From: Acidimicrobiia bacterium
Lineage (GTDB): Bacteria > Actinomycetota > Acidimicrobiia > IMCC26256 > PALSA-610
Direction: 5' to 3'
NCBI GenBank assembly: GCA_027494135.1
Contig: JAOSJK010000001.1
Location: 1,033,378 to 1,097,377, forward strand
DNA length: 64,000 bases
The translations under genes were made by a program, and so were the position numbers. Positions within the stretch are counted from its first letter, which is position 1, and every line of letters begins with the position of its first letter. Positions 12,612 to 22,108 of this stretch are shown one piece after another. The notes beneath the pieces are model-generated. The model was not told the origin of the DNA, did not search any database, and was given only the letters and a program-made list of their open reading frames with translations.

Positions 12612-13418
12612 GTGACTCTTGGTCCGTCGCGCACGCGACTGGGGAACGCCCGCCGCTACGGGAACACCGTCTTCCACCGCGCGACCGCCCCTTGGAGGGC
12701 TCTGCCGGACTTCATCGTCATCGGCGCCCACAAGGCCGGCACGTCGTCGCTCTACTGGTACCTGACCCGGCACCCGCAGGTTGTGCGCGCACGCCGCAAG
12801 GAGGCGCAGTTCTTCGGTCGCAGCCATGAGCGCGGCGAGCGCTACTACCGGAGCTTCTTCCCGATGCGCAGGTCGCTCGGCGGTGGCCGGATCACGGGGG
12901 AGGCGAGCCCGGGGTACCTGTCGCAGCCGAAGATCCCCGCCCGCGTGGCGGGCCTCGTGCCCGACGCGCGGTTGATCGCCCTGCTCCGCAACCCGGTGCA
13001 GCGCGCCATCTCGCAGTACCGCTTCTACTACAGCAAGGGCTGGGAGCAGCGTCCGCTGTCCGAAGCGATCGACGAGGGCATCCGCCACAACGAGGAGGGC
13101 GACGACGACTCCTGGAAGGCCGGCATGCTCTCTCGTGGGCTCTACGAACGACACCTGAGACGCTGGTACGAGCACTTCGACCAGGATCGGCTCCTCGTGG
13201 TGAAGAGCGAGACCCTCTTCGGCGAACCCGAGAAGGCCTACCGCATCGTCACCGACTTCCTCGGCCTCGAACCCCACGGGCTCGACAAGTTCCCGCCCCG
13301 CAACGTCACGCGCCCGAGCGACGCAGTCGTCGACGACGAGTCGGTGGCGAGGCTGGAGCAGTTCTTCAGCGAGCCGAACGAGCGTCTCTTCGCGCTCCTC
13401 GGCGAGCGTCTCTGGTAG
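12612..13418 (+). CDS. Sulfotransferase (KAGTSSL type)
   Basis: 268 residues from GTG 12612; GTG 12579 would add 11. DFIVIGAHKAGTSSLYWYLT is the P-loop, KEAQFFGRSHERGERYYRSF the following loop, ITGEASPGYLSQPKIPARV the substrate segment, ARLIALLRNPVQRAISQYRF the 3'-phosphate block. It ends NERLFALLGERLW, the same closing motif as the two leftward paralogues across the divergent promoter. All three belong to one expanded subfamily. Confidence 0.85.
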   Translation: MTLGPSRTRLGNARRYGNTVFHRATAPWRALPDFIVIGAHKAGTSSLYWYLTRHPQVVRARRKEAQFFGRSHERGERYYRSFFPMRRSLGGGRITGEASPGYLSQPKIPARVAGLVPDARLIALLRNPVQRAISQYRFYYSKGWEQRPLSEAIDEGIRHNEEGDDDSWKAGMLSRGLYERHLRRWYEHFDQDRLLVVKSETLFGEPEKAYRIVTDFLGLEPHGLDKFPPRNVTRPSDAVVDDESVARLEQFFSEPNERLFALLGERLW

Positions 13419-13541
13419 GAGCTCGTCGGGGCGAACCTCAGGGGCACGCGCGCAGCCGCCGCCGAGTCCCCGGCGCGCCTCCGTGCACCCCGACGAGGCC
13501 TCGGGACTCGCCGGCGGGGGCGCGGGCTACCCTCTCCCCCC

Positions 13542-14395
13542 GTGGTTCAGGTGTACCGGAGTCTCGTAAGGGCCGGCGGCTCGCGGGTCAGGAAGACCGC
13601 CGCGAAGATCGCACAGCGGCAGGGCCCCGCGGCGGGTCCACGCGAGGTGGAGTGCCTCCCCGGTCAGGTCACCGGCCCGCCCGACTTCGTGGGAGTCGGC
13701 TTCCAGCGCTGCGGGACGACCTGGTGGTTCGTGAGGCTGATGCAGCACCCGCAGAGCCACCACCCGAAGGAGCACCGCAAGGAGCGGCACTTCTTCGACC
13801 GCTACTGGCAGCTCCCGTTCGGCGACGACGACGTCGCCGCCTACCACCGGCAGTTCCCACGCCCACCGGGCCTCATCGCGGGGAGTGGACTCCTCGCTAT
13901 CTGCACGACTTCTGGGCGCTCCCGCTGGTGGTGCGGGCCGCTCCCGACGCCAAGCTCCTCGTCATGCTGCGCGATCCGTTCGACCGCTACGTCTCGGGGC
14001 TCGCCCGCGCACTGGCGATGGACAAGTTCGGGCGCAAGACCACCCTCGCGCAGGACTCCCTGAGTCGCTGCTACTACCACAGCCAGCTCCGCGCGCTCCT
14101 CGACCTCGTGCCGCGCGAGCAGGTCAAGATCCTGCAGTTCGAGCGCTGCGTCGCCGACCCTGCCGGCCAGTACTGCTCCACACTCGAGTTCCTCGGGTAC
14201 GACGACACCACGTACCTGCCCGACGACCTGGCAGAGCCGCTCAACTCCACACGCAACGCGAAGCCGGCTGTCCCCGACCACGTTCGCGCACGCGCGATCG
14301 ACCTGCTGGAAGGCGACGTGCGGTCGCTCGCGGCGGCCTTCCCCGACGAGGTCGACGTCTCGCTCTGGCGGAACTTCTCGCACCTGGCGGGTTGA
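13542..14395 (+). CDS. Sulfotransferase (RCGTTWW type), one frame break
   Basis: About 284 residues from GTG 13542. The first part carries DFVGVGFQRCGTTWWFVRLM and KERHFFDRYWQLPFG. The frame breaks at the G run 13880-13883, where one extra G would restore GEWTPRYLHDFWALP. It then continues with KLLVMLRDPFDRYVSGLARA (3'-phosphate block) and ends DVSLWRNFSHLAG. The single-base homopolymer defect is best explained as a sequencing indel. It lies in its own short rightward unit facing the leftward gene at 14504. Confidence 0.75.
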
Positions 14396-14503
14396 GCGAG
14401 GCACCGGCGCGGCTCGCGCCCGGCGCGGTACCGGCACTGCGACCACCCCGCCCTGCGCGCTCCGACCGCTGCAGCCCCCCGGGCTCGCGGCGTTCGCGGC
14501 GAT

Positions 14504-15442
14504 CTACCTCCCCGGGCGCATCCGACGTGCCAGCCGGGCCAGGAGCGCGCGTCGCGATCCGGAGAGTCGCCTCAGCTCACCGCGGCGCCTCCTCTCCAAC
14601 GCGTGGGCCGCGAGGATCTCGCTCGACACGGCGGCGGGCGCCGGCAGATCGAGGTCGGGCGGCAGCTCATCGAACCGGCGGGGAAGCGCTGCCAGACGCC
14701 TCCAGAGATCGACCTGCTGCGAGGTCGCCTCAGGGTGGTCGAGCTCCGCACCGGCGTCGTGGTGGCGCCGGCCCGGGTCGAGCTCGGCTACGCCGTCGGC
14801 CGGATCTCCCGGGAGGCGGGCCCCCAGGCCGGCCAGCGCATCGACGGTCTCGCCGGCCCATGCAAGCGGGTCGGCGAGGACGTCTGCGTAGTCGGCGATG
14901 ACCGCGGGCATCCCTGCGGCGTTGCGCAGCGCGTCGAGGTTGTACCGCTCCCAGAGGGCGAGGCCGTGGGCGTCGGCGAACCGCTCGGCGCCGGGCGCGC
15001 CGGGAGCGTCGGAGGTGTCGGGATCGTCGGGGAGCCGCCGCGCGCGCAGCGACGCCAGCACCTCCACGGGGTGCCGGTACACGACGAGGGCGACGGGCGC
15101 GGCGCCGAGGTGCGGGCGCCAGAACGGAAGAGTCAAGCAGGTACGGGGATCCTTCCAGGCGCTCACGGGCACCGCGAGAAGCGCGTCGAGGTCGCTCACA
15201 GCCGGTTGCGCGAGGCGTGCGACCGATCTGTCGCCGGCCCAGCCGGGCGAGAGCAGGGGAGGTGCGTCCCATGCGCCGCCCGCTGCCTCGAGCAGGCGGC
15301 GGTTCCACTCGCGCAGGGGCACGTTCTCCCAGTTCCGGTCGAGGTCGGCCGGATCCCCGATGGTCGCGCCGAGACGGTTGAGCACGCGCGTGACAGCCGA
15401 CGTGCCGCTCCGGTGCATCCCGAGCACGACTATGAGCGTCAA
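14504..15442 (-). CDS. Sulfotransferase-like protein (MHRSGTSAVTR type)
   Basis: About 312 residues. LIVVLGMHRSGTSAVTRVLN is the P-loop right at the N-terminus; SAWKDPRTCLTLPFWRPHLG and ALVVYRHPVEVLASLRARR form the second half of the cofactor site. The C-terminus is basic (RRALLARLARRMRPGR). The start is uncertain: TTG 15442 fits the fold, since no ATG or GTG precedes the P-loop in frame downstream of the preceding stop. The gene at 25405-26433 is a close paralogue. It follows the putative glycosyltransferase by 13 bases. Confidence 0.75.
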   Translation of the reverse strand: MTLIVVLGMHRSGTSAVTRVLNRLGATIGDPADLDRNWENVPLREWNRRLLEAAGGAWDAPPLLSPGWAGDRSVARLAQPAVSDLDALLAVPVSAWKDPRTCLTLPFWRPHLGAAPVALVVYRHPVEVLASLRARRLPDDPDTSDAPGAPGAERFADAHGLALWERYNLDALRNAAGMPAVIADYADVLADPLAWAGETVDALAGLGARLPGDPADGVAELDPGRRHHDAGAELDHPEATSQQVDLWRRLAALPRRFDELPPDLDLPAPAAVSSEILAAHALERRRRGELRRLSGSRRALLARLARRMRPGR

Positions 15443-15455
15443 CGGCTTCCCCGAC

Positions 15456-16293
15456 TCACTCCACGAACCTCCGCCAGAAGTCGTCGTCTTCGCAGAGCGC
15501 GTCGAAGATCTCGTCTGCGAGCGCCGCGCGCTGCGCTGCGTCGCGCGCGAGGTGCCTCTCGCGCCTGCCGCGGGCGCGCCGGTATCGCAGCGCCCGCTCG
15601 ACGCGACCCGCGATCGGGACCCCCGCCGGGATGACTGCGCGATGCAGCAACCCGCGGGTTCAGATCGTGCGCGAGACCGTCGACCCGGCCGATCCGCTCG
15701 CGGAATCCGGCCCCGTGGTGATACGCGATCCCGCCGTAGACCGCGAACCAGAGGGGGTGGGGGTTCTGCGTGTTGCTGCGGAGGAGCGGCCGCCACGCGA
15801 CACCGCGCGACTCCAGCCGCGCCAGGAGGTTCCCGCCGACATCGGTGACGCTGTCGCCGGCCGCATTCACCCACTCGTGCCCTCTGGTCCAGTCGCCCTC
15901 GATCTCCGACCAGAGCCCGACCGTGGTGACGCAGAAACAGGGGTGGGGTTGCGGGTCGCCGAGGTTCTCGTCGCGCCGCACAGCCACAAGCGGGGCCTCA
16001 TCGAGGATCGACTCGTCGATCGGCACTATCGGGAAGGCGTCGCCGTCTACGAAGAGCAACACGTCGTCGGGCCCGGCGCTCTCGCTCACAGCTCCCGCGA
16101 GGGCGTTCAGCTTCTCCGGATGCGTGCCGGGCAGGTCTTCGGCGTAGTCGAAGTCGCCGAACCGCTCCTGCGGCACTCCGTGCAGAGCCGCGTAGTAGCG
16201 CGTCCCTCCGGGCAGGTTGCGGTCGAGGAAGCGCCGCTGCGGGTCGATCCACGCGTCGCTCTGCCAGTGGACGGTCACTACGTGGAACACCAT
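15456..16293 (-). CDS. Putative glycosyltransferase with DxD-like site (frame break)
   Basis: About 278 residues. MVFHVVTVHWQSDAWIDPQR begins the protein, and LLFVDGDAFPI at about residue 82 looks like the metal-binding DxD of a GT-A nucleotide-sugar transferase. HPCFCVTTVGLW and YGGIAYHHGAGF follow. The frame breaks near 15650 after GLAHDLNPR and resumes with LLHRAVIPAGVPIAGRVERA, ending DDDFWRRFVE. I do not recognise a precise family; the fold and neighbourhood point to a sugar transferase. Confidence 0.55.
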
Positions 16294-16416
16294 CCGATGT
16301 TAGGCGGACCACCGCCGCGGCAAGGAGTGCCCGCCACCTCCCCCATACGCACGCACGCGTTGGGGGCACTTGCTGCGCCGGTAGGATCGGCGGACGCGAG
16401 CGTGGCCGGGAGCCCG

Positions 16417-17479
16417 ATGACCTGCGACCCGATCTTCATCGTCGGCACGATGCGCTCCGGCAGCACGCTGCTGCGCCTCGTCCTCGACTCGCACCCCGAC
16501 CTGGCGATAGGCACCGAGACCGGATTCATGCAGGCCGTCCGGCAGATCGAGTCGGTTCCGGGCTTCATCTACGGTGACCGCTGGTACGAGCGGTACGGCC
16601 TCACGCTCGACGATCTGAGGGGGCGGATCCGCGACCTCTACGACGGCGTGTTCGGCGAGCACGCACGACGTGAGGGCAAGCAGCGCTGGGGTGAGAAGAC
16701 CCCGCACCACGTCTGGCACCTCGCCGAGATGCAGGCGGTCTTCCCCGATGCGCGCTTCGTCGCCATCGTCCGCCACGCCGGGGCCATGGCCACCAGCCTC
16801 CACAGGTGGCGGAACGAGTTCTCCGACCACGTCGACGAGTGGCTCTCCGTGAACCACGAGATCCTGCGCCGCGCGCCCGACCTCGGCGATCGGCTCGCGC
16901 TGATCCGCTACGAGGACCTGCTCACCCATCCGCACGACGTGCTCGGCGAGCTTCTCGCCTTCCTCGGGCTTCCGTGGTCGGACGACGTGCTCCGCCACCA
17001 CGAGGTGCAGGACCGGCGTGGGAACCACGACCCCGTCGAGGGCGGGACGCTCCCGACCGACCCTCTCGACCCGTCGCGCCTGGCGATGGACCGCACAGCT
17101 CGACGGCGAGACGATCGCCGAGCTGGAGCGGCGCGCCGGGCCCACGCTCCGCTGGCTCGGATACGACCCGGCCGGCTCCACGCCCGCCCCCGCGTTCGAC
17201 GGCAGGTACCTCACCACAGGAGCGCTCCTCGCCGGCGACCTGGCCGCACGTCCGCTCGATCTCGTGCCGGCGCGCGAGCCGCAGAGCGCTCGCGACGTCG
17301 AGACCGCGCTCGCCGATGCGCGCCGCGAGCTCGTGACGATTCAGCGACAGCGCAGCGTCAGGTACGCGCGCGGCCTGTCTGCGCTCGCGCGCGCGCGATC
17401 GCGCTCCGATCTGCGCGCCGCGTGGGCGGCCCTGCGCGGCAGGCCCGCCCTCGACGACACCCGGCGATCGGGCGCCTGA
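16417..17479 (+). CDS. Sulfotransferase (RSGSTLLR type), one frame break
   Basis: About 353 residues from ATG 16417. DPIFIVGTMRSGSTLLRLVL is the P-loop at residues 4-23. KQRWGEKTPHHVWHLAEMQA is the KTP segment typical of tyrosylprotein-type bacterial sulfotransferases. ARFVAIVRHAGAMATSLHRW and LALIRYEDLLTHP complete the cofactor site. The frame breaks near 17095, and the C-terminal part continues QLDGETIAELERRAGPTLRW to a basic tail. KTP-type enzymes can act on proteins as well as glycans, so the acceptor is open. The next GT4 gene starts 8 bases later. Confidence 0.75.
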
Positions 17480-17487
17480 GCCCGGCC

Positions 17488-18552
17488 ATGGCCGATCCCG
17501 TCCTCGACTACGTGCACATGGGGGCCTTCTCGGGTAGCGCCCTCTCGCTGCGCGACGCCGTATGCGATCGGGTCGAGACGCGTGTGCTCGACCTGCTGCC
17601 GCTCTCGCGCAGCGTGACGCTCCTCCCCTCGCGGGCAGCCGCCGCTCTCGAGGCGCGTCGCGCCGGCCGTGGGGTGCCGTGGGCGAAGACCGCTGCGTGG
17701 TCCCGAGCACTGGATCGCTCGTACCGCAGGTGGTCGCAACCGCGACCGCGCGCCCTCCTCCTCGTTCAGACCGTCGCCGCGTTCACGCGAGTCGACGTCC
17801 CCTACGCCGTGTACACGGACCGCGCCGGCTCCGAGGGCGCCGCCGTGGGCGGAGCGTTCGCGTCGCGCTCCTCACCCGGTTGGCGCGCGGCGGAACGACG
17901 CCTTCTGCGCGGGGCACAACGCGTCTACACGATGGGCCCCTCCACGCGTGAGGTGCTGGTGAGCGACTACGGCCTCGACGCCGACCGTGTGCGCGTCGCG
18001 GCTGCGGGCCCGAACGTGCCGATAGGCGCGGAGATCGCGTCGACAACGTGCCGGCGTCTCCTCTTCGTCGGGACCCAGTGGGAGCTCAAGGGCGGGCCCG
18101 AGCTGCTCGAGGCGTTCACGGCGTTGCGGCCGCGGCACCCCGGCCTCGAGCTGGTCGTCGCGGGCGCCTCGCCTCCGGGCGCATTCCCGGAGGGCGTGAG
18201 CGTCGCCGGTCGGGTCCCGCACGCCCGGATGACCGACCTGTACCGCAGCGCGGATCTGATCGTGGTGCCGACCCACATGGAGGCCTTCGGCATCGCGCTG
18301 GTCGAGGGCCTCATGATGGGGATCCCGTGCGTCGCGTCGACCATCGGGAACCAGGGGTGGATCGTCGGCGAGGCGGGCCGCCTCGTCGCACCCGGAGATC
18401 CCGTCGCCCTTGCGGCGGCCATCGCCGAGGTGATCGGTGAGTACCCCGCCTTCCGGCGGCGCGCGAGTGAGCGTGGGGCAGAGCTGCGCGCCGAGTTCTC
18501 GTGGGGGCGCATCGCAGACATGATCGTCGCCGACCTCTGCGCTGCCTCGTGA
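17488..18552 (+). CDS. Glycosyltransferase family 4
   Basis: 354 residues. The N-terminal domain is short and divergent (YVHMGAFSGSALSLRDAV). The donor-binding domain is clear: RRLLFVGTQWELKGGPELLE and the E-x7-E motif THMEAFGIALVEGLMMGIP, then VGEAGRLVAPGDPVALAAAI. A retaining GT-B enzyme using a nucleotide sugar is expected. It ends in TCGTGA, so a downstream GTG start at 18549 could be coupled, but that frame does not lead into the following GT2. Confidence 0.8.
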   Translation: MADPVLDYVHMGAFSGSALSLRDAVCDRVETRVLDLLPLSRSVTLLPSRAAAALEARRAGRGVPWAKTAAWSRALDRSYRRWSQPRPRALLLVQTVAAFTRVDVPYAVYTDRAGSEGAAVGGAFASRSSPGWRAAERRLLRGAQRVYTMGPSTREVLVSDYGLDADRVRVAAAGPNVPIGAEIASTTCRRLLFVGTQWELKGGPELLEAFTALRPRHPGLELVVAGASPPGAFPEGVSVAGRVPHARMTDLYRSADLIVVPTHMEAFGIALVEGLMMGIPCVASTIGNQGWIVGEAGRLVAPGDPVALAAAIAEVIGEYPAFRRRASERGAELRAEFSWGRIADMIVADLCAAS

Positions 18553-18621
18553 GCACGGACGGCGGGGATCCGGGGGAACGCGGCCCCGGTCGGCGGCCCG
18601 GTCGAGGGTCCGATCGACGGC

Positions 18622-18669
18622 TCGATCGGGGGTCCCGTCGGCGACTCGATCGGGGGTCCCGTCGGCGGC
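18622..18669 (+). repeat. Two 24-bp tandem repeats upstream of the GT2 core
   Basis: Two near-identical 24-mers (18622-18645 and 18646-18669, differing near the last base) follow a degenerate copy. Read in the frame of the GT2 gene they encode an octapeptide SIGGPVG(D/G) twice. Whether this stretch is translated depends on the true start of that gene. Confidence 0.55.
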
Positions 18670-18699
18670 CCGGTCGCACGAGATGTCGCACGGGATGTC

Positions 18700-19578
18700 G
18701 TGGCCGTCGTCCTGTCGCACAATCCGGGGAGCTCCCTCGAAGACGTCGTGCGCGCGCTCGCCGCTCAGACGCTGACCCCGGCGCGCACGATCATCGTCGA
18801 CAACGCGAGCACCGACGGCTCGACCGACACCGTCGAGCGTGTCGCCGCCGAGGCGGGTCTCGAAGGCCTGGAGGTCATCGCGCTCGGAGAGAACATGGGC
18901 GTGGGCGCCGGGCACACGGTCGGGTGGAAGGCCGCTCTCGCCGACCCCTCGTGCGAGCTCGTCTGGTCGCTCGAGCACGACACCTGCGCGGAGCCGGAGT
19001 GCCTGGAGCGCCTCGTCGGGACGGCCCACTCGCGGATAACCGCGGGGGAGCGCCTCGGCATCGTCGCCGCGAGGGGTGAGCGGACGGTGCAGGAGGGCGC
19101 CGAGCGCGATGCCGCGGGCGCACCCACCGAGCCCTTCCCGGCGCCGCGCGTCACCTTCAACGGCATCCTCGTCACGCGGGCACTCGTGGAGGCGATCGGC
19201 TTCCCCCGCGCCGACTTCTTCGTCGGCTTCGAGGACTGGGAGCTCCACCGGCGGCTGACCCGTGCCGGGTTCACGGCCGTCGAAGACCCGCGTGCCCTGG
19301 TGCTCCACCGGACGAAGGGCGACCACCGCATGGGGCTGCGACCCTCGGTCCTGCGCTCCTACTACTCGACGCGCAACTCCGTGTACCTGCGGGTCGCCGT
19401 CGACGGGGAGCGCTGGGCGCGCCTCCGGTCGGCCGCCTGGGCGCTGGCGTCGGTCGGGCGGATCGTCGTGCGCGACGACCGGCGCGCCGCCCGGGTCTGC
19501 GCCCGCGTGACCGCCACGTTCGACGGCGTCACCGGACGCCTCGGTCACCGCCACTACTGGTTCCTCCGCCCCCACTAA
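18700..19578 (+). CDS. Glycosyltransferase family 2
   Basis: 292 residues from GTG 18700. VAVVLSHNPGSSLEDVVRAL and TIIVDNASTDGSTDTVERVA are the GT-A nucleotide-binding strands; WSLEHDTCAEPECLERLV is the metal site region; FFVGFEDWELHRRLTRAGF is the catalytic ED block of rhamnosyl/galactofuranosyl-type GT2 enzymes. The same frame stays open upstream to 18553 and would encode a glycine/proline repeat, so an N-terminal extension or a frame-broken earlier start at GTG 18549 is possible. It ends exactly at repeat T copy B. Confidence 0.8.
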   Translation: MAVVLSHNPGSSLEDVVRALAAQTLTPARTIIVDNASTDGSTDTVERVAAEAGLEGLEVIALGENMGVGAGHTVGWKAALADPSCELVWSLEHDTCAEPECLERLVGTAHSRITAGERLGIVAARGERTVQEGAERDAAGAPTEPFPAPRVTFNGILVTRALVEAIGFPRADFFVGFEDWELHRRLTRAGFTAVEDPRALVLHRTKGDHRMGLRPSVLRSYYSTRNSVYLRVAVDGERWARLRSAAWALASVGRIVVRDDRRAARVCARVTATFDGVTGRLGHRHYWFLRPH

Positions 19579-19634
19579 CCCTGTTTGGATGTCAGCGGAG
19601 CCCTGGCGACCAGATCCGTCCAAACAGGGGGTGG
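19578..19634. repeat. Convergent-junction palindrome, family T, copy B
   Basis: CCCTGTTTGGA (19579-19589) pairs with TCCAAACAGGG (19619-19629 region). The core GTCAGCGGAGCCCTGGCGAC matches copy C nearly base for base and copy A in reverse. It begins one base after the rightward GT2 stop and contains the stop of the leftward gene, so both genes end inside or against it. Confidence 0.8.
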
Positions 19635-21138
19635 AGGAGGCGTTCGCGGGTGCGGCCGAGGATGTGGGCGACGGTCGGGAGGGTGGGATGGCGGGGTAGC
19701 GGGGCCGGGTGGGCGCCGATCGCTGCGTACTCGCGTGCGACACGCACCTCCTCGGCACCGGCGGCGACGGCCGAACGAAGTGACCGGTCCTCGGCGCCGC
19801 CGGGGGCGGCGCCCTCTACACGGACCACGTAGCCCGCCGCCGTGGCCCGGAGCGCGACCTCGGCGGCTCTCAGCGCCGCGAGGTCTGCCCTGACGCCACC
19901 GAGCATCCAGGCGACCTCCGCGCGGATGGCGCCGAACGCGCCGACGGGCGGCAGCGGCCCGCCGTCGCCCAGGGCGGCCTCGACGCCGGCCCCCTCGGCA
20001 GTCCGGGGACCCAGTACGACGTCGCAGCCCGCTGTGTGCGCCTCGACACTCGCGAACCACGCCCGCGTCGCCGCTCTCGTCGTCCCGGGCGGCCCCGCGT
20101 CGAAGACCTCCCAGGCCCCGCCGTCGGGAGGCCCGGTCGCCTCTCCGGGGACAGTCCGACCGGCGCCGTCGTCGTGGCCGGTGTGGGCGTCGCGGGGACC
20201 GTGTGCGTCGGGCCCGGCGTGGGGGTCGGCGACGGCAACGTCGCTCGGTCTCGCACCGCGGCTGCTCCACACCCGCCGTGCGACGGGAGGCACCGAGGCC
20301 GCGACGGCGCGCGCCGCGACGCGGGGTCGGAGGGGGTGGCCCGCCAGGCCGACAGGAACGCCCGACGTGCCGACGCGAGGTCGCCCGCGCGCGCGTCGGC
20401 GACTCCGACGATCGACTGACGCACCGACCAGCTCTCGCGATGGGTGCGCAGCACGTCGGCGTGGTGCTCCAGCTCGAAGCGGGCCGTGGTCGCCTTCAGG
20501 TCGTCGTACTTGGCGGCCCTGTCGCTCCACTGCCGCCGCACGAGCAGCCTCGGGATCTCCGTCGAGCGCCACTGCCCCGCTCGCCACGACCTGAGCACGC
20601 GCACCGCGAGCTCGGTGTTCTCACCGAACCGCAGCGCCGGCTCGTAGCCACCGACCTCCTCAAAGAGGCGCTTCTCGATCGCGAACGTGCCCGGGATGAA
20701 CGTGCCCTGCGTGTGCCCCGCGCCGGTGAGAGCGCGCGCGAAGACGACGCTCCGCAGACGGCCGGCGGCGTCGAGGTCGAGATAGCCGCTCCGGCTGAGG
20801 CGCACCGGGTCGCCGGTCCGCGCCTCCACGTGAGCACCGATCCATCCGGGCATCGCGACGTCGTCGCTGTCGAGGAAGATCACGGCATCGGAGCGAGCCG
20901 CCGCCGCGCCTGTGTTGCGGGCGACCGAGGGTCCGGCATTGGCCTGCGACAGGTACCGCAACCGCGGGTCGTCGAGCGCCGCCAACGCTGCCTGGGTCGC
21001 GTCGGTCGAACCGTCGTCTACGACGACGACCTCGAGATCGGCGAACGTCTGGACGAGGACCGAGCGCACTGCGCGCACGACCGACTCGGCACGGTTGTAG
21101 GTCGGTACGACCACGGAGATCGAAGGCGACGCGCTCAC
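19592..21138 (-). CDS. Glycosyltransferase family 2 with unusual C-terminal half (frame break)
   Basis: GTG 21138 gives VSASPSISVVVPTYNRAESV, then LEVVVVDDGSTDATQAALAA and IFLDSDDVAMPGWIGAHVEA, a complete GT2 donor site, followed by the acceptor block IPGTFAIEKRLFEEVGGYEP. After about 300 residues the frame breaks near 20330. It continues through a proline/glycine-rich linker into a segment with GAFGAIRAEVAWMLGGVRAD and RATAAGYVVRVEGA. That pattern resembles the second half of a GT2 domain (acceptor helix and AGY strand) without its donor motifs. Total about 515 residues. The stop lies within repeat T copy B. Confidence 0.7.
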
Positions 21139-21142
21139 GCGG

Positions 21143-22108
21143 TCACCGCCGGCGCACAGAGTGCAGGAGGCGCCAGGCGAGACGCCGCAACGCCTTCCGC
21201 CCACGGGAGAGCCGCCACCGGGCACGCCGCGACACCGCTCCCAGCCTCACGCCCGCGGGGATGCGGCTCGTCCCCCTTTCGTACCCCATCTCCGTGAGCG
21301 CCGGCCCCGCGATCGCCTCGAAGACGGCCAGATCGTCGCCGGTCATCTCCGTCCGCCAGTCGCGCGTGCGCGCCGGCGCACGCAGGACGTTCCCGTGCTG
21401 GTGCGGATGGGGTAGCGCGGCAACCAGGTCGCTCGCCCTCTCGTGATGAGCCAGCATCGAAGGGTCGAAGTCGAGGTAGATGAACTCGCAGATGTCGCGC
21501 ACCGCCGCTTCCGGGTCGTCGACGAGCGCCTCGTAGCGAAGCTCGCGGTACCGGCGCGAGCCGAGGCGCGCTCCGGACCGTCGCCCGGTCGTCACGGCCG
21601 ACGACCAGATGAGGGCCTCGGAGTCGACACGCTCGGTGCTCCAGTCGGTCGCGATGCGAGAGAGAGCGACGTCACGACCGTCGCGCACGACGTGGACGAA
21701 GACCGATTCGGGGAAGAGCCCGGCCAGTGCGGGCATGTGACGGACGAAGACCGGGGTCTTGTCGGCGTAGCGCGGCTTCCCCTGCGCCCGCGCGTAGGTT
21801 GCGAACACCGAGCGGAGCGCGTCGGAGAGCACCTCCGGTGGGTGCTCGCGCAGCGCCTCGGCGATCTCCTCGATCGGCACGCCCCAGCGGGCGAAGGACC
21901 CGTCTTCGGCGAGATCCGCACAGAACCTCGCCACGTCGACGATGCCGCCGACCTCGTACGTCCGTCTCCGCAGAGCGAACGCATACGGGAAGTACGACTC
22001 GTCGGGTACGGCGAGCAGTGGGTGGGCGTCGAAGATGGCGCGTACGAGAGTGGTGCCCGAGCGTCCGCACCCGACGAAGAAGGGGAACGGCGGGGGAGGT
22101 CGCGTCAC
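21143..22108 (-). CDS. Sulfotransferase (RSGTTLVR type)
   Basis: 321 residues from GTG 22108, which overlaps the upstream Wzt stop (GTGA). PFFVGCGRSGTTLVRAIFDA is the P-loop; KPRYADKTPVFVRHMPALAG is the KTP block; SVFVHVVRDGRDVALSRIAT is the 3'-phosphate site; RELRYEALVDDPEAAVRDI follows. The C-terminus is strongly basic (RRARWRLSRGRKALRRLAWR). Its tight coupling to the exporter ATPase suggests it modifies the exported polymer. Confidence 0.85.
   Translation of the reverse strand: MTRPPPPFPFFVGCGRSGTTLVRAIFDAHPLLAVPDESYFPYAFALRRRTYEVGGIVDVARFCADLAEDGSFARWGVPIEEIAEALREHPPEVLSDALRSVFATYARAQGKPRYADKTPVFVRHMPALAGLFPESVFVHVVRDGRDVALSRIATDWSTERVDSEALIWSSAVTTGRRSGARLGSRRYRELRYEALVDDPEAAVRDICEFIYLDFDPSMLAHHERASDLVAALPHPHQHGNVLRAPARTRDWRTEMTGDDLAVFEAIAGPALTEMGYERGTSRIPAGVRLGAVSRRARWRLSRGRKALRRLAWRLLHSVRRR

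Noticed and set aside
18598-18669. CRISPR-like repeat
   Set aside because: Units are directly abutting 24-mers without unique spacers and with no cas genes; a minisatellite or coding repeat explains them.
17872-19758. 628-residue minus-strand frame across two glycosyltransferase genes
   Set aside because: It overlaps two recognisable GT genes on the plus strand and crosses repeat T; no family motif.
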